Source of the DNA: Actinomycetota bacterium
GTDB lineage: Bacteria > Actinomycetota > CADDZG01 > JAHWKV01
Length of the DNA stretch: 64,000 nt
Direction of reading: 5' to 3'
Assembly (NCBI GenBank): GCA_019347715.1
Contig: JAHWKU010000001.1
Coordinates: 124,001-188,000 of the forward strand
Shown here: positions 41,700 to 50,609 of the stretch, piece by piece
How the letters are laid out: each line of letters begins with the position of its first letter
Numbering within the stretch: position 1 is the stretch's first letter
The notes under the pieces: generated by a model
Told to the model about the DNA's origin: nothing
Database searches by the model: none
Seen by the model: only the letters and a program-made list of their open reading frames with translations
Made by a program: the position numbers and the translations under genes

Positions 41700-44594
41700 C
41701 TAAACCAAAAACACTAATTCCGCCGCCTCTTCTTCTGACATCTCGCGGCCCTGGTTCCAGAGAGATCTGAAGCTGTCCGGATCAAGGGCAGTTCTTAGCT
41801 TATGAACAATTCTCTCGTGCTCTTTTATCGCAACTGGAGGAAGCGGTGAGCCAATCGACTCCCGTAGGGTCTCGGCAGCAGCCAGCAACCGGACGCCTGT
41901 TTGGAAACGGCCGACATCGGCCAGAACTGAACCGAAACCTTCCAGGGAACCGGCAATGCCTGGCTTGTCGTCCAACTCCTGCCGTACACGAAGCGACTCT
42001 CGATGGAGGGATATCGCACGCTCATGATCGCCGTCTTCCCGAGCCACCTCGGCCAGCCCGCCCAACGAGCTCGCTGAGCTCTGCTTGTCCCCCAACTCTC
42101 TTGATAAATCAAGACTCTGTTCGAACAGCTTTTTGGCCGCTCCTAGATCTCCCTGCAAGCGGTCGATCTCGGCACAGTTGTTGAGAGCTCGCCCCATGAC
42201 CCATTTATCCCCCAACTCACGTGACAATTCGAGATCCTCATCGAATGTCTTTCTGGCCAGGACGAGATCTCCTCTTAACAACGCCACCTCGCCCAAGTTG
42301 TTCAATGACCGAGCTATCAGCCATTTGTCTTGAAGACGGCGTGAGATCTCAATGCTTTCCTCGTAAAGCCTTTGGGCTTCGAGGTAATCTCCCTCTTCCT
42401 GGGCGAGGTTTCCGAGGTTGTCCAGCGACCGTGCCACGCCCTGCGGATCGCCGATCTCTCGCCAGATCTTCAAGCTCTCTCCATAACGACTTCGCGCCTG
42501 TCCGTACTGGCCTTGGCTGTACGAGACGATCCCGAGGTTTGCGAGGGTGGCCGCGATACCAGCGGCATCGTCTAGATTTCGGCGGAGTGCCAAAGCCTCC
42601 TCGTACTTAGTTATCGCTGCATCGTGATCTCCCTGCATCCAGGCCAGCGCTCCCGCGGCATTGAGGGCCTTCGCCCTGACGGCGGGGGCAGGTTCGGTCC
42701 CCGAGGCTAAGGCTTCTTCAAGCCATCGCCGACCCTCACTGAGGTGTCCGTGTGTCGTCCAGAGGCGTGCCAGCGCGCCGGTTAGACGAAGAGCCGCATC
42801 TGCAAACCCTCGGCCAATTGCCCACTGAAGCGCAGCCCGAAGGTTGTCATGCTCAACCTCCATGGTTTGGAGCCACTCGGAAGTCGTGACGTCGGGTTCA
42901 CTCCTTTCTGCTAGTGAAAGGAACCACTCGAGATGCGAATCGCGAGTTACCTCAACCTCCCCCGACTCCTCCAATCGATCACCCGAGTAATCTCGAATGG
43001 TCTCCAGTAAGGAATAGCGCGCGCCATCGCTTCGTTCCTCGAAGACGACAATCGACTTGTCCACGAGCGCCGACACCAGCTCGATATGAGACCCCGGGCG
43101 GAGTTCATCTCCAAGGCACACGCCCTCGACTGACTCGAGGCTGAATCCACCGGCAAACACCGATAGCCTTCTAAGAAGAGTGCGTTCCTCATCGTCGAGA
43201 TGGTCGTAGCTCCAGTCGACCAGAGCCTTTAAAGTCTGCTGCCGCGGAAGCGCGGTCCTGCTGCCACCGGTGAGAAACGTGAAGCGATGATCGAGTCTCT
43301 CGGCAATCGTTTGTGGAGAGAACGCCCGGATGCGCGCCGCGGCAAGTTCGATTGCTAGCGGAATTCCATCGAGGTGGAAACAAATTCGTGCCACCGCGTC
43401 GGCGTTCTCGGTCGAAAGAGAGAAGGCAGAGTCAACGTGAGCGGCACGGTCGACGAACAGGCGAACGGATTCAAAACGCATCAAGTCGTCAACGGAAGGG
43501 GAACTTTGAGGATCGGGTACAGGAAGCGACGGCACGCGATAAGTGGTCTCGCCTGGAACATTGAGGGGCTGCCGGCTCGTAGTCAGAACGCAGAGATCTG
43601 GACGAACACGCAACAGCCGATCCGCAAGATCTGCGCATGCCTCGAGCACATGTTCGCAATTGTCGAGTATCAGAAGAAGGTTCTTTCCGAGAAGGAAATT
43701 CGCCAAGGCTTCGAATGCATCGGTTCTTCCTTCTTCCCGAATCGAAAGGGCGCCCAAGGCGGTTTGAATTACGAGGGCGGAATCATTGAGGGCCCCAAGC
43801 TCCACCACGAACACTCCATCTGGATAATCCCCGGCCACTCTGGCACCCAACTCCAAGGCAAGGCGTGTCTTGCCACACCCACCGGAACCCGTCAGCGATA
43901 GCAACCTCGTTCCCGATAAAAGGTCAGCAACCTCTTGCAACTCTTGGTGACGACCAACAAAGCTCGTAAGCTGAAGCGGCAAGTTGGTCGATCGGCTCTC
44001 CAATCTTCGAACTGCCGGGAACTTGTCTGGAAGGCCCGGTCGGGACAGTTGGTACAGGTGCTCTGGTCGTTCCAGGTCCCTCAGGTAGTGCAAACCGAGG
44101 TCGATGAACGAACCACCGCCGGGAACACGGTTCTGTACAGAGTCCCTTACGGCTTGAGACGCAATTATTTGTCCTCCGTGCGCAACATCTCTGAGACGCG
44201 CGGTTCTATTGACATCCCGTCCGTAGTAGTCGTTCCCCCGGAGCTCAGCTACTCCGGTGTGCAGGGACATCCGCACCCGGATAGCCAATCCCCCCGGCCA
44301 TTCCTCGCTGAGAAGGCTACCTTGGAGTTTCAACGCGCAACTAACAGCATCGCTCGCAGATCTGAATACGGTGAAGGCGCTATCCCCCTCACCTCTGGTC
44401 TTAATGATCACTCCTCCGCAGGAACCGACCGATTCTCGAATCAAATCGTCGAGGCGGGCGAGCGCCAGGGACATCTCAACAGAATGGGCTTCCCACAGCC
44501 GCGTTGAACCTTCAACGTCCGTCAATAGGAAGGTGACCTTCCCTGTAGGCAGGTTCCCCGCGGGCTCCCCGATTGAGGATCTTTCATCCGACAT
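41700..44594 (-). CDS. Class III nucleotidyl cyclase / NB-ARC-type ATPase / TPR protein (paralogue 3)
   Basis: A 964-residue relative of the proteins at 34539 and 44742. Cyclase domain about 14-190: metal Asp26 and Asp71, Asn129 and Arg133, and Arg67/Asp122 in the substrate-selecting positions. ATPase: Walker A GSGGCGKTR (Lys242) and Walker B LLILDNCEHV. Long run of TPRs from about 600 to 900 with repeated EGDYLEAQRLYEESIEISR-type units. It is convergent with the ABC exporter pair and divergent from paralogue 4, with 147 bases between the two starts. No clear ribosome site precedes the ATG. Confidence 0.87.
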   Translation of the reverse strand: MSDERSSIGEPAGNLPTGKVTFLLTDVEGSTRLWEAHSVEMSLALARLDDLIRESVGSCGGVIIKTRGEGDSAFTVFRSASDAVSCALKLQGSLLSEEWPGGLAIRVRMSLHTGVAELRGNDYYGRDVNRTARLRDVAHGGQIIASQAVRDSVQNRVPGGGSFIDLGLHYLRDLERPEHLYQLSRPGLPDKFPAVRRLESRSTNLPLQLTSFVGRHQELQEVADLLSGTRLLSLTGSGGCGKTRLALELGARVAGDYPDGVFVVELGALNDSALVIQTALGALSIREEGRTDAFEALANFLLGKNLLLILDNCEHVLEACADLADRLLRVRPDLCVLTTSRQPLNVPGETTYRVPSLPVPDPQSSPSVDDLMRFESVRLFVDRAAHVDSAFSLSTENADAVARICFHLDGIPLAIELAAARIRAFSPQTIAERLDHRFTFLTGGSRTALPRQQTLKALVDWSYDHLDDEERTLLRRLSVFAGGFSLESVEGVCLGDELRPGSHIELVSALVDKSIVVFEERSDGARYSLLETIRDYSGDRLEESGEVEVTRDSHLEWFLSLAERSEPDVTTSEWLQTMEVEHDNLRAALQWAIGRGFADAALRLTGALARLWTTHGHLSEGRRWLEEALASGTEPAPAVRAKALNAAGALAWMQGDHDAAITKYEEALALRRNLDDAAGIAATLANLGIVSYSQGQYGQARSRYGESLKIWREIGDPQGVARSLDNLGNLAQEEGDYLEAQRLYEESIEISRRLQDKWLIARSLNNLGEVALLRGDLVLARKTFDEDLELSRELGDKWVMGRALNNCAEIDRLQGDLGAAKKLFEQSLDLSRELGDKQSSASSLGGLAEVAREDGDHERAISLHRESLRVRQELDDKPGIAGSLEGFGSVLADVGRFQTGVRLLAAAETLRESIGSPLPPVAIKEHERIVHKLRTALDPDSFRSLWNQGREMSEEEAAELVFLV

Positions 44595-44741
44595 CAGTGG
44601 TTGTAGTTTGCTCGACCCACTGCGTCTCCGCTAGATGTGACTAAGATCGATTAGTTTCGTGCTTAGCTGAATCCTCTCCGAAGAGAGGTCGACTGGGAAG
44701 TCCGCGGGGAACGGGAGGCGCTGGCCCTATCATCATCAGCC

Positions 44742-47700
44742 ATGAGCAACGAAGGGGGGCAGGCCCTCCCAAGCGGCACCGTCACGTTCGTATTCACGGA
44801 CATGGAGCGCTCGACGACTCTCCTCCAGAGCGTAGGGGAAGAGAGGTACGCGCGACTGCGGGAGGGTCACCACAAGGTCCTGAGACGGGCATTTGAAAAA
44901 CATGGGGGCGTCGAGTTCGAGTCCGAAGGCGACGCCTTCTTCGTGGCGTTCAGCCGCGCCGGACTCGCAGTGGCGGCGGCCCTCGCGGCTCAGCTCGAGA
45001 TGCACCAGGTTCAACCTGAAGTCAAGGTGAGGATGGGGATCCACACCGGCCACGCGTCCGTTTCCACAACGGGGTACATCGGTCTTTCACTGCATCAAAC
45101 CGCGCGGATCGCGGCCGCGGGTCACGGGGGTCAGGTTCTGGTCTCCGAAGCGACCCGCCCCCTTGTAGGGGAGGCAGACCTTCCCATGGACGCCGGCTTC
45201 CTCGACCTCGGCCAACACCGATTCAAGGATCTCAGCGCGCCGTTGCGCATCTACCAGCTGACCCATCCCGGGTTGCCAGACGACTTCCCTCCAATCCGGT
45301 CACTCGAGGCCCGCGCTCACAATCTTCCGATACAGCTGACCAGCCTCGTGGGGAGGGACGAGGAGATCGAAGAGATCTCGCGCCTTCTTGACGCGAACCG
45401 GTTGGTCACTCTGGCCGGCGCCGCCGGTTGCGGGAAGACGAGGCTCGCCCTTCACGTCGCCGCCGAGCTTCTCGATCGATATCCAGACGGGGTCTGGCTG
45501 GCAGAGCTGTCGCAGTCCTCCGATCCCCAAGACGTGCCCATGAAAGCGGCTGAGGCGGTAGGTCTGCGATTCGACCCGGGACCTCAAACAGAAGCGAATC
45601 AAACACCGGACGTTACGGAAAGCCTGCAGCGGTACCTGGAACCGAAGCGGCTGCTATTGGTCTTGGACAACTGCGAGCATCTTTTGACCGCTTGCGCAGG
45701 GCTGGCTCATGCACTCCTGCAAACCTGTCCAGGGGTTAAGGTCCTCACGACCTCCCGCGAGGCCCTGGGAGTGGCGGGAGAGTCTTCACTGCGGGTGCCG
45801 TCGTTATCTGTGCCCGATCCCAGCCGTGTCCCTCCACTCGAGGAGCTCACCGACTACGAGGCGGTTCGTCTCTTCGTCGAACGCGCTGCTCTCGCAGAGC
45901 CGGGCTTCGGTCTGACCGAGGACACCAGCGAAGCTGTAGTCCAGATCTGCCACCGGCTGGACGGCATGCCGCTGGGAATAGAGCTCGCCGCCGCGAAAGT
46001 GAGGATGCTCACCCCTCAACAGATCGCCGACCGGCTCGATGAGATGTTCCGGATCCTGACCGGAGGCGGAAGGGTAGCACTGGAGCGCCAGCAGACGCTG
46101 CGCGCCGCGGTCGATTGGAGCTACCGGTTGCTGGCAGAGCCCGAGAAGCTGCTACTCCAAAGGCTGTCGGTGTTCGTCGGAGGCTTCGACCTCGAGGCGG
46201 CCGAGGAGGTCTGCTCGGGTGACGGCATCGAAGGAGATCAGGTGCTGGATCTTCTGACTCACCTGGTGGACGCCTCCTTCGTCGTAAGGCTGATCCATCG
46301 GGGAAAGTCCCGGTACCGGTTGCTCGAAACCATCCGGCAGTACGCCCGCGAGAAGCTCTTCGACTCAGAGAGCAGCTCTGCGATCCGCAACCGCCATCGG
46401 GATTTCTACCTTGGGGTCGCCGTTCGGATGTCCGAGGAGATGTTCGCCGGAAGAACCAGCCGCGCCAACGAGATCGCCGACGACGAGGTCGAGAACCTGC
46501 TCGTCGCATTGGACTGGAGCATCGGAGAGGGACACGTCGACGAGGCCCTGCGGCTGGGCTATTCGCTGGCTATGACGCAGATCCCACGAGCGAGGTTCTG
46601 GGAGTTCCGCCGGCAGTACGAGGAGGTACTCGATATCAGTGCCGGCGAGGAGACACCCCCGCGCGCAGATGCTCTTGCATTTGGCGGCGAGATCGCCGCG
46701 CACCGGGGCGACCCAGGGGCCAGAAGGATGGCCACCGAAGCAGTGGCTCTGTTCCGCAAACTCGGGGACCGCGCCGGTCTCGGCAGGGCCCTCTCACACC
46801 TTGGAGAGACGAGCCTCCGCCTTGGGGATACGGAGGCCGATGACGCCTTCGCCGAGGCTCTGCCCATCTTGAGGGAGACCGAGCAGAATTGGTGGATCGC
46901 CAGGACGCTCGTCGCCCTCGCGCGGCTAGCCTGGACGCGAGATGACCTGGAGGAAGCCCGGTCGAGATCGGAAGAAGCCTTCCAGTTCGCCCGCGCCAAC
47001 CGGATCCAATACGCCATGCTGGTAGCGGGCTACGATCTGGGATCTATACAGATCCAGCAGGGCGACTACGAAGGGGCCCGATCCTCGGATCTCGAGATCC
47101 TGGCACTCGCCGAAGAGCTGAACCTTCCGAACTGGATAGCCGAGATCCAGATCGGTCTGGGGCGTCTGGCCCAATGGCAGGGCGATCACGAAGAGGCAAC
47201 CTCGATCTTCGAACGGGCGCTGGCCTCGGCGCGAGGGTCGGGCCACCCCATCGCTTTGGGCATCGCCTTGGATAAACTTGGCTACGCGGCTGTCGATCGC
47301 GGGGAATTCCAGCAGGCACGCTCCTACTGGGAGGAGGCGCGGGGTCCCTTATCTATCGTGGGTGCCAGCCCCGGTCACGATATCCGGCACCTCTATGCCC
47401 TCGGCTGGGTCGCTTTGCTCGAAGGAGACCTGGCGGCGGCGCGCCCTCATCTGGAGGAGGCCCTGGCCGTCGTCCGGACCATGGAATCGAAGCACTTGCG
47501 GGCCGCGGTGCTCCACATGGTCGGTGAACTGAACCGCCTGGAAGGCAACATCGAGGAGGCTCGCAACTTTCTCGAGGAAGGCCTTGCCCTCGCCAGGGAG
47601 GCCGCCCACAAGTTCTACATCGCCAACGTTTTGTCGGGGTTGGGGGAGGTGGCGAGGATCGAGGGAAACCACTCCAAAGCGCTCGACCATCATCGAGAGG

Positions 47701-48011
47701 CGATTCGGCTAAGTGTAGAGATTGGCAACAAGTTCGGCCTGGCAGAATCCCTTCAAGCCTTGGGGGCACTTGCCGCCGCGGTCGGAAGGCCCCGTGAGGC
47801 CAGCCGGCTGTTGGGAGCAGCCGAGGCTTTGTTCGAGTCCACGGGCGCCGCCGTCGCTCCCATCTCGGTGCAAGCACGCGAGGAGGCCATCGCGCAGACA
47901 AAGCCCGAGCTTTCAACTGAGGAGTTCGAAGCCGAGCGGGAGAAGGGTCGCGCGATGGGGGCCGAAGAAGCGGTGGACTACGCCCTCTCCGAAGATCTCG
48001 GACTCGGATAG
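44742..48011 (+). CDS. Class III cyclase-like / NB-ARC-type ATPase / TPR protein (paralogue 4, divergent active site)
   Basis: A 1089-residue protein, the longest of the four. The cyclase-like domain keeps metal Asp20 (FTDMERST) and Asp64 and the Arg122, but the transition-state Asn is His118 (SLHQTAR) and the substrate-selecting positions are Glu60 and Gly111. It is therefore likely inactive or altered. The ATPase is intact: Walker A GAAGCGKTR (Lys232) and Walker B LLVLDNCEHL. TPRs fill about 600-1050. A regulatory pseudo-cyclase that senses nucleotides or partners through the TPRs is a reasonable guess. Confidence 0.85.
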   Translation: MSNEGGQALPSGTVTFVFTDMERSTTLLQSVGEERYARLREGHHKVLRRAFEKHGGVEFESEGDAFFVAFSRAGLAVAAALAAQLEMHQVQPEVKVRMGIHTGHASVSTTGYIGLSLHQTARIAAAGHGGQVLVSEATRPLVGEADLPMDAGFLDLGQHRFKDLSAPLRIYQLTHPGLPDDFPPIRSLEARAHNLPIQLTSLVGRDEEIEEISRLLDANRLVTLAGAAGCGKTRLALHVAAELLDRYPDGVWLAELSQSSDPQDVPMKAAEAVGLRFDPGPQTEANQTPDVTESLQRYLEPKRLLLVLDNCEHLLTACAGLAHALLQTCPGVKVLTTSREALGVAGESSLRVPSLSVPDPSRVPPLEELTDYEAVRLFVERAALAEPGFGLTEDTSEAVVQICHRLDGMPLGIELAAAKVRMLTPQQIADRLDEMFRILTGGGRVALERQQTLRAAVDWSYRLLAEPEKLLLQRLSVFVGGFDLEAAEEVCSGDGIEGDQVLDLLTHLVDASFVVRLIHRGKSRYRLLETIRQYAREKLFDSESSSAIRNRHRDFYLGVAVRMSEEMFAGRTSRANEIADDEVENLLVALDWSIGEGHVDEALRLGYSLAMTQIPRARFWEFRRQYEEVLDISAGEETPPRADALAFGGEIAAHRGDPGARRMATEAVALFRKLGDRAGLGRALSHLGETSLRLGDTEADDAFAEALPILRETEQNWWIARTLVALARLAWTRDDLEEARSRSEEAFQFARANRIQYAMLVAGYDLGSIQIQQGDYEGARSSDLEILALAEELNLPNWIAEIQIGLGRLAQWQGDHEEATSIFERALASARGSGHPIALGIALDKLGYAAVDRGEFQQARSYWEEARGPLSIVGASPGHDIRHLYALGWVALLEGDLAAARPHLEEALAVVRTMESKHLRAAVLHMVGELNRLEGNIEEARNFLEEGLALAREAAHKFYIANVLSGLGEVARIEGNHSKALDHHREAIRLSVEIGNKFGLAESLQALGALAAAVGRPREASRLLGAAEALFESTGAAVAPISVQAREEAIAQTKPELSTEEFEAEREKGRAMGAEEAVDYALSEDLGLG

Positions 48012-48056
48012 CGTGCGGGCATTCCGAACCGAATGTCCCAGTGACATACTTCGCCC

Positions 48057-48632
48057 GTGCCTCAAGTGGTGGTACTCAACGGTGGATCAAGCTCCGGCAA
48101 GTCGACTTTGGCTAGGGCTTTTCGCGATGCCCGGGCTGCGGTCGGAGACTTTTGGCTCGTCATCGGGATCGACGACTACTTTTCGAGGCTACCGGAGGAC
48201 TGGTTAGCACTAGGCGATCACGTCGGGCGCTTCAGCAGTTTCGGGATGACAGGGCGCTTCACCAAAGGAGGAGGAGTCGAGGTCTCGTTCGGACCGGTCG
48301 GTCGGGCCCTGTTGAGCGCCTATCAAGGCGCTGTCGCAGCTGCCGCGCATGCAGGCATCCAGGTCGTTGTGGACGAGGTAATTTTCGATCGCCCTCAGTG
48401 GGACGGATGGGGGGCCGCCCTACAAGGGCTCGACGTAGTGTGGGTCGGGGTGCGCTGCGACCCTGAGGTTGCCGAGGCCCGCGAGTTGGCCCGGGGAGAC
48501 CGTACGCCCGGCAAAGCGCGGGGCTCCGCCTCACTTGCCCACGAGCACGCTCGATACGACTTCACGATCGATACTTCCGACCGCACCCCATCAGAAGCGC
48601 TTGCGGAACTTCTGGCCGTCCTCGGTTTCTAA
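48057..48632 (+). CDS. P-loop kinase, chloramphenicol phosphotransferase-like
   Basis: A 191-residue kinase with Walker A NGGSSSGKST (residues 8-17) and GIDDYF (about 39-44) where the CPT family has its catalytic Asp. The C-terminal part RGDRTPGKARGSA and YDFTIDTSDRTPSE fits the same family, which phosphorylates chloramphenicol or other small hydroxyl compounds. Substrate here unknown; many CPT-like proteins are not resistance enzymes. GTG start, no strong ribosome site, 45 bases after paralogue 4. Confidence 0.78.
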   Translation: MPQVVVLNGGSSSGKSTLARAFRDARAAVGDFWLVIGIDDYFSRLPEDWLALGDHVGRFSSFGMTGRFTKGGGVEVSFGPVGRALLSAYQGAVAAAAHAGIQVVVDEVIFDRPQWDGWGAALQGLDVVWVGVRCDPEVAEARELARGDRTPGKARGSASLAHEHARYDFTIDTSDRTPSEALAELLAVLGF

Positions 48633-48675
48633 TTAGGGCGTACTGCTCCGAATCTTGTAACCCACTTGGCTGCCA

Positions 48676-49986
48676 CTAAATAAGGATCTCGAGGACATAG
48701 CCCACCACAAGCAGCATTCCCGCAAAGAGGTGAAGTCCGATGTTTCTTTGCATCGCGGGCATCAATTCATAAGGATGGTCAAAGTGCTCGTTCAGGTCTC
48801 GGACGATACTTCGTGCCATTGGAATCGTGACAAGCATTCCCAACGTATAGATCGGCAGGATTCGCAGTGTCACTCCGAGGGCGACTATCAGATATGCCGT
48901 CGCAGCGGCAACCGAGAAGGCCCGGACCACCCCTTCTTCCGACCAACGAACGACCAACGTGCGCTTGCCGACCGCACTGTCCGCCGGCTTGTCCGGGACT
49001 TCATTCATATACAGGACGAGCGCTATGAAGATCGCCACGGGCAGCGATGCGAACAGCGCCTCTCCACTGAACTCCTTAGCCATGACGAAATAGGAGCCCA
49101 GGGTGGTTATCGGCCCGAAACCGAGCCCCACGGCCGCTTCACCAAGCCCCCTGTTGACGAGTCGGAACGGAGGAGCCGTGTAAGCAACGCTCACCAGGAT
49201 CCCGGCAACGCCGAGGATGTAAAGCTCCGAGCCTCTGGTCTCCGCCAGATAGATACCTACGGCGATACCTACGGCATAAAACAGCGCCGACATCATGGCC
49301 ATCGAGCGTCTCGACAACAGCTGATACTGAATCACTCGGGATCCCCCGCTGAATGGCGTGGGAGTGACGTTCGTGGGATCCGCACCGCTCATATCGTCGA
49401 AAACATCGTTTGCGACGTTCAGTCCCAAATGAAGCGCGGACCCACCCAAAAGCGTCAGACCGAGCAGGCCCCAAGAGAAGAACCCATGCGACGCAGCCAC
49501 CGCCGCGCCGAGCAGAACCGGAATGATCGTTGCAGTGAGAAACGGGAGTCGGGTGGCTATGAAGAACAGCCAGCCAGCGGCTAGTCTGGGTCGCGACCCA
49601 ACATCCTCAAAATACTTAAGGCCTCTCCCGACGTTGCGTTCGCAATACTCAAAGAATGGGGTCTCCTTCTCGTCCCAACCGGTCGCCGTCTCGGCTCTTA
49701 CGGTTAGGCGGTCGTCGCTTACCGCAGCAGGTCCGTAGACATTGATGTAGCGCCGCTCGTCATAGCCGATCCCTTGGACCGGCCTGATGTGGCTGAAGGT
49801 GAGGTTCACCTGCTGGCCCGGGGAAGGAAGCATTTCCGCGGACAAAGGCCCGACCTCAAATGAGCTGTGCTCGATATCCGCCTTGAAATGCGTCGCGAAA
49901 CTGACTGGATATCCATCGGAGCCGACGTACGACAGCACGGCATGGGGATAGTCCTGCGATCTCTTGACCGCCTCTCGGGCTCTCAC
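48676..49986 (-). CDS. Fusion of a flavin split-barrel domain and UbiA prenyltransferase
   Basis: A 436-residue protein. Residues 1 to about 125 look like a PPOX/split beta-barrel domain (HAVLSYVGSDGYPVSFATHF, QQVNLTFSHI, INVYGPAAV). Residues about 140-436 are an eight- to nine-helix UbiA prenyltransferase with the prenyl-diphosphate Mg-binding motif NVANDVFDDMSGAD (190-203) and a second Asp motif MNEVPDKPAD (about 325). MenA-type (naphthoate) or other quinone or lipid prenylation is likely. The ATG overlaps the stop of the separate PPOX protein. Fusion with a flavin domain is unusual: the barrel may bind a flavin or the quinone precursor. Confidence 0.8.
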   Translation of the reverse strand: MRAREAVKRSQDYPHAVLSYVGSDGYPVSFATHFKADIEHSSFEVGPLSAEMLPSPGQQVNLTFSHIRPVQGIGYDERRYINVYGPAAVSDDRLTVRAETATGWDEKETPFFEYCERNVGRGLKYFEDVGSRPRLAAGWLFFIATRLPFLTATIIPVLLGAAVAASHGFFSWGLLGLTLLGGSALHLGLNVANDVFDDMSGADPTNVTPTPFSGGSRVIQYQLLSRRSMAMMSALFYAVGIAVGIYLAETRGSELYILGVAGILVSVAYTAPPFRLVNRGLGEAAVGLGFGPITTLGSYFVMAKEFSGEALFASLPVAIFIALVLYMNEVPDKPADSAVGKRTLVVRWSEEGVVRAFSVAAATAYLIVALGVTLRILPIYTLGMLVTIPMARSIVRDLNEHFDHPYELMPAMQRNIGLHLFAGMLLVVGYVLEILI

Positions 49987-50474
49987 GAGGTCTGCGCCAG
50001 TTCGAAGACTTTAGGTGACTCGGGGGAGTCTTCCTCGAATAGGAATACCTTCCTAGGGCTTATCTCAATCACGGCCCTTTCAAAGAAGAGTGGGATTCCG
50101 AATCTTTGCTTCAGGAATTTGTCGATGACAGGCTCCTTGGCACGCCACAGGGGCAGGAGCCGCTCCCACCCAGAATGCAGGTCGTCGTCGACGACAACCG
50201 CATCTCCCTGAATGGTAGCTCTGTGAAAAGGTTCACTCGGAATTGCCGTTGGATCAGTCAGGGCAACCGAGACCTTAGGGTTGCCTTTTATATGACGAAG
50301 TTTCTCGGAGAAAAGAACCGAGGAGGTCATATAGATGATCCGACCGTCGTAAAGCGGAATCAGAGGGTAGGTAATTGGGCGTCCCGAAGCATCGATGACG
50401 GTGAGTTCGGCGACTAATGCGAGGCGGAGCATCTCTTCGACCTTAGAAGGCAGCATCCCTGTTAGTTCAATCAC
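49983..50474 (-). CDS. PPOX-class flavin/F420-binding split-barrel protein
   Basis: A 163-residue protein of the pyridoxamine 5'-phosphate oxidase-like fold: LVAELTVIDASGRPITYPLIPLYD, NPKVSVALTDP and ATIQGDAVVVDD. Actinobacterial members bind FMN, F420 or haem. Its stop overlaps the start of the split-barrel/UbiA fusion (ATGA), so the two are made together and may act on the same quinone or flavin substrate. Confidence 0.8.
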   Translation of the reverse strand: MIELTGMLPSKVEEMLRLALVAELTVIDASGRPITYPLIPLYDGRIIYMTSSVLFSEKLRHIKGNPKVSVALTDPTAIPSEPFHRATIQGDAVVVDDDLHSGWERLLPLWRAKEPVIDKFLKQRFGIPLFFERAVIEISPRKVFLFEEDSPESPKVFELAQTS

Positions 50475-50609
50475 GATCTGAAAGTATCAGGCAACATCGC
50501 GCAAGGGAACACGGCAAGAGGAGAAGCGTCGGGTTGGGTTTTGTGCCTCGGGAACAAGGCGCCCTCGTTTTCGAACGCCAATTGACTACGAGAAAACGCC
50601 GGGCTTAAG

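Noticed and set aside
44640-44655. ACTAA-GATCGA-TTAGT dyad between divergent paralogues 3 and 4
   Set aside because: Short arms that can occur by chance, and no DNA-binding protein is encoded nearby to use it.
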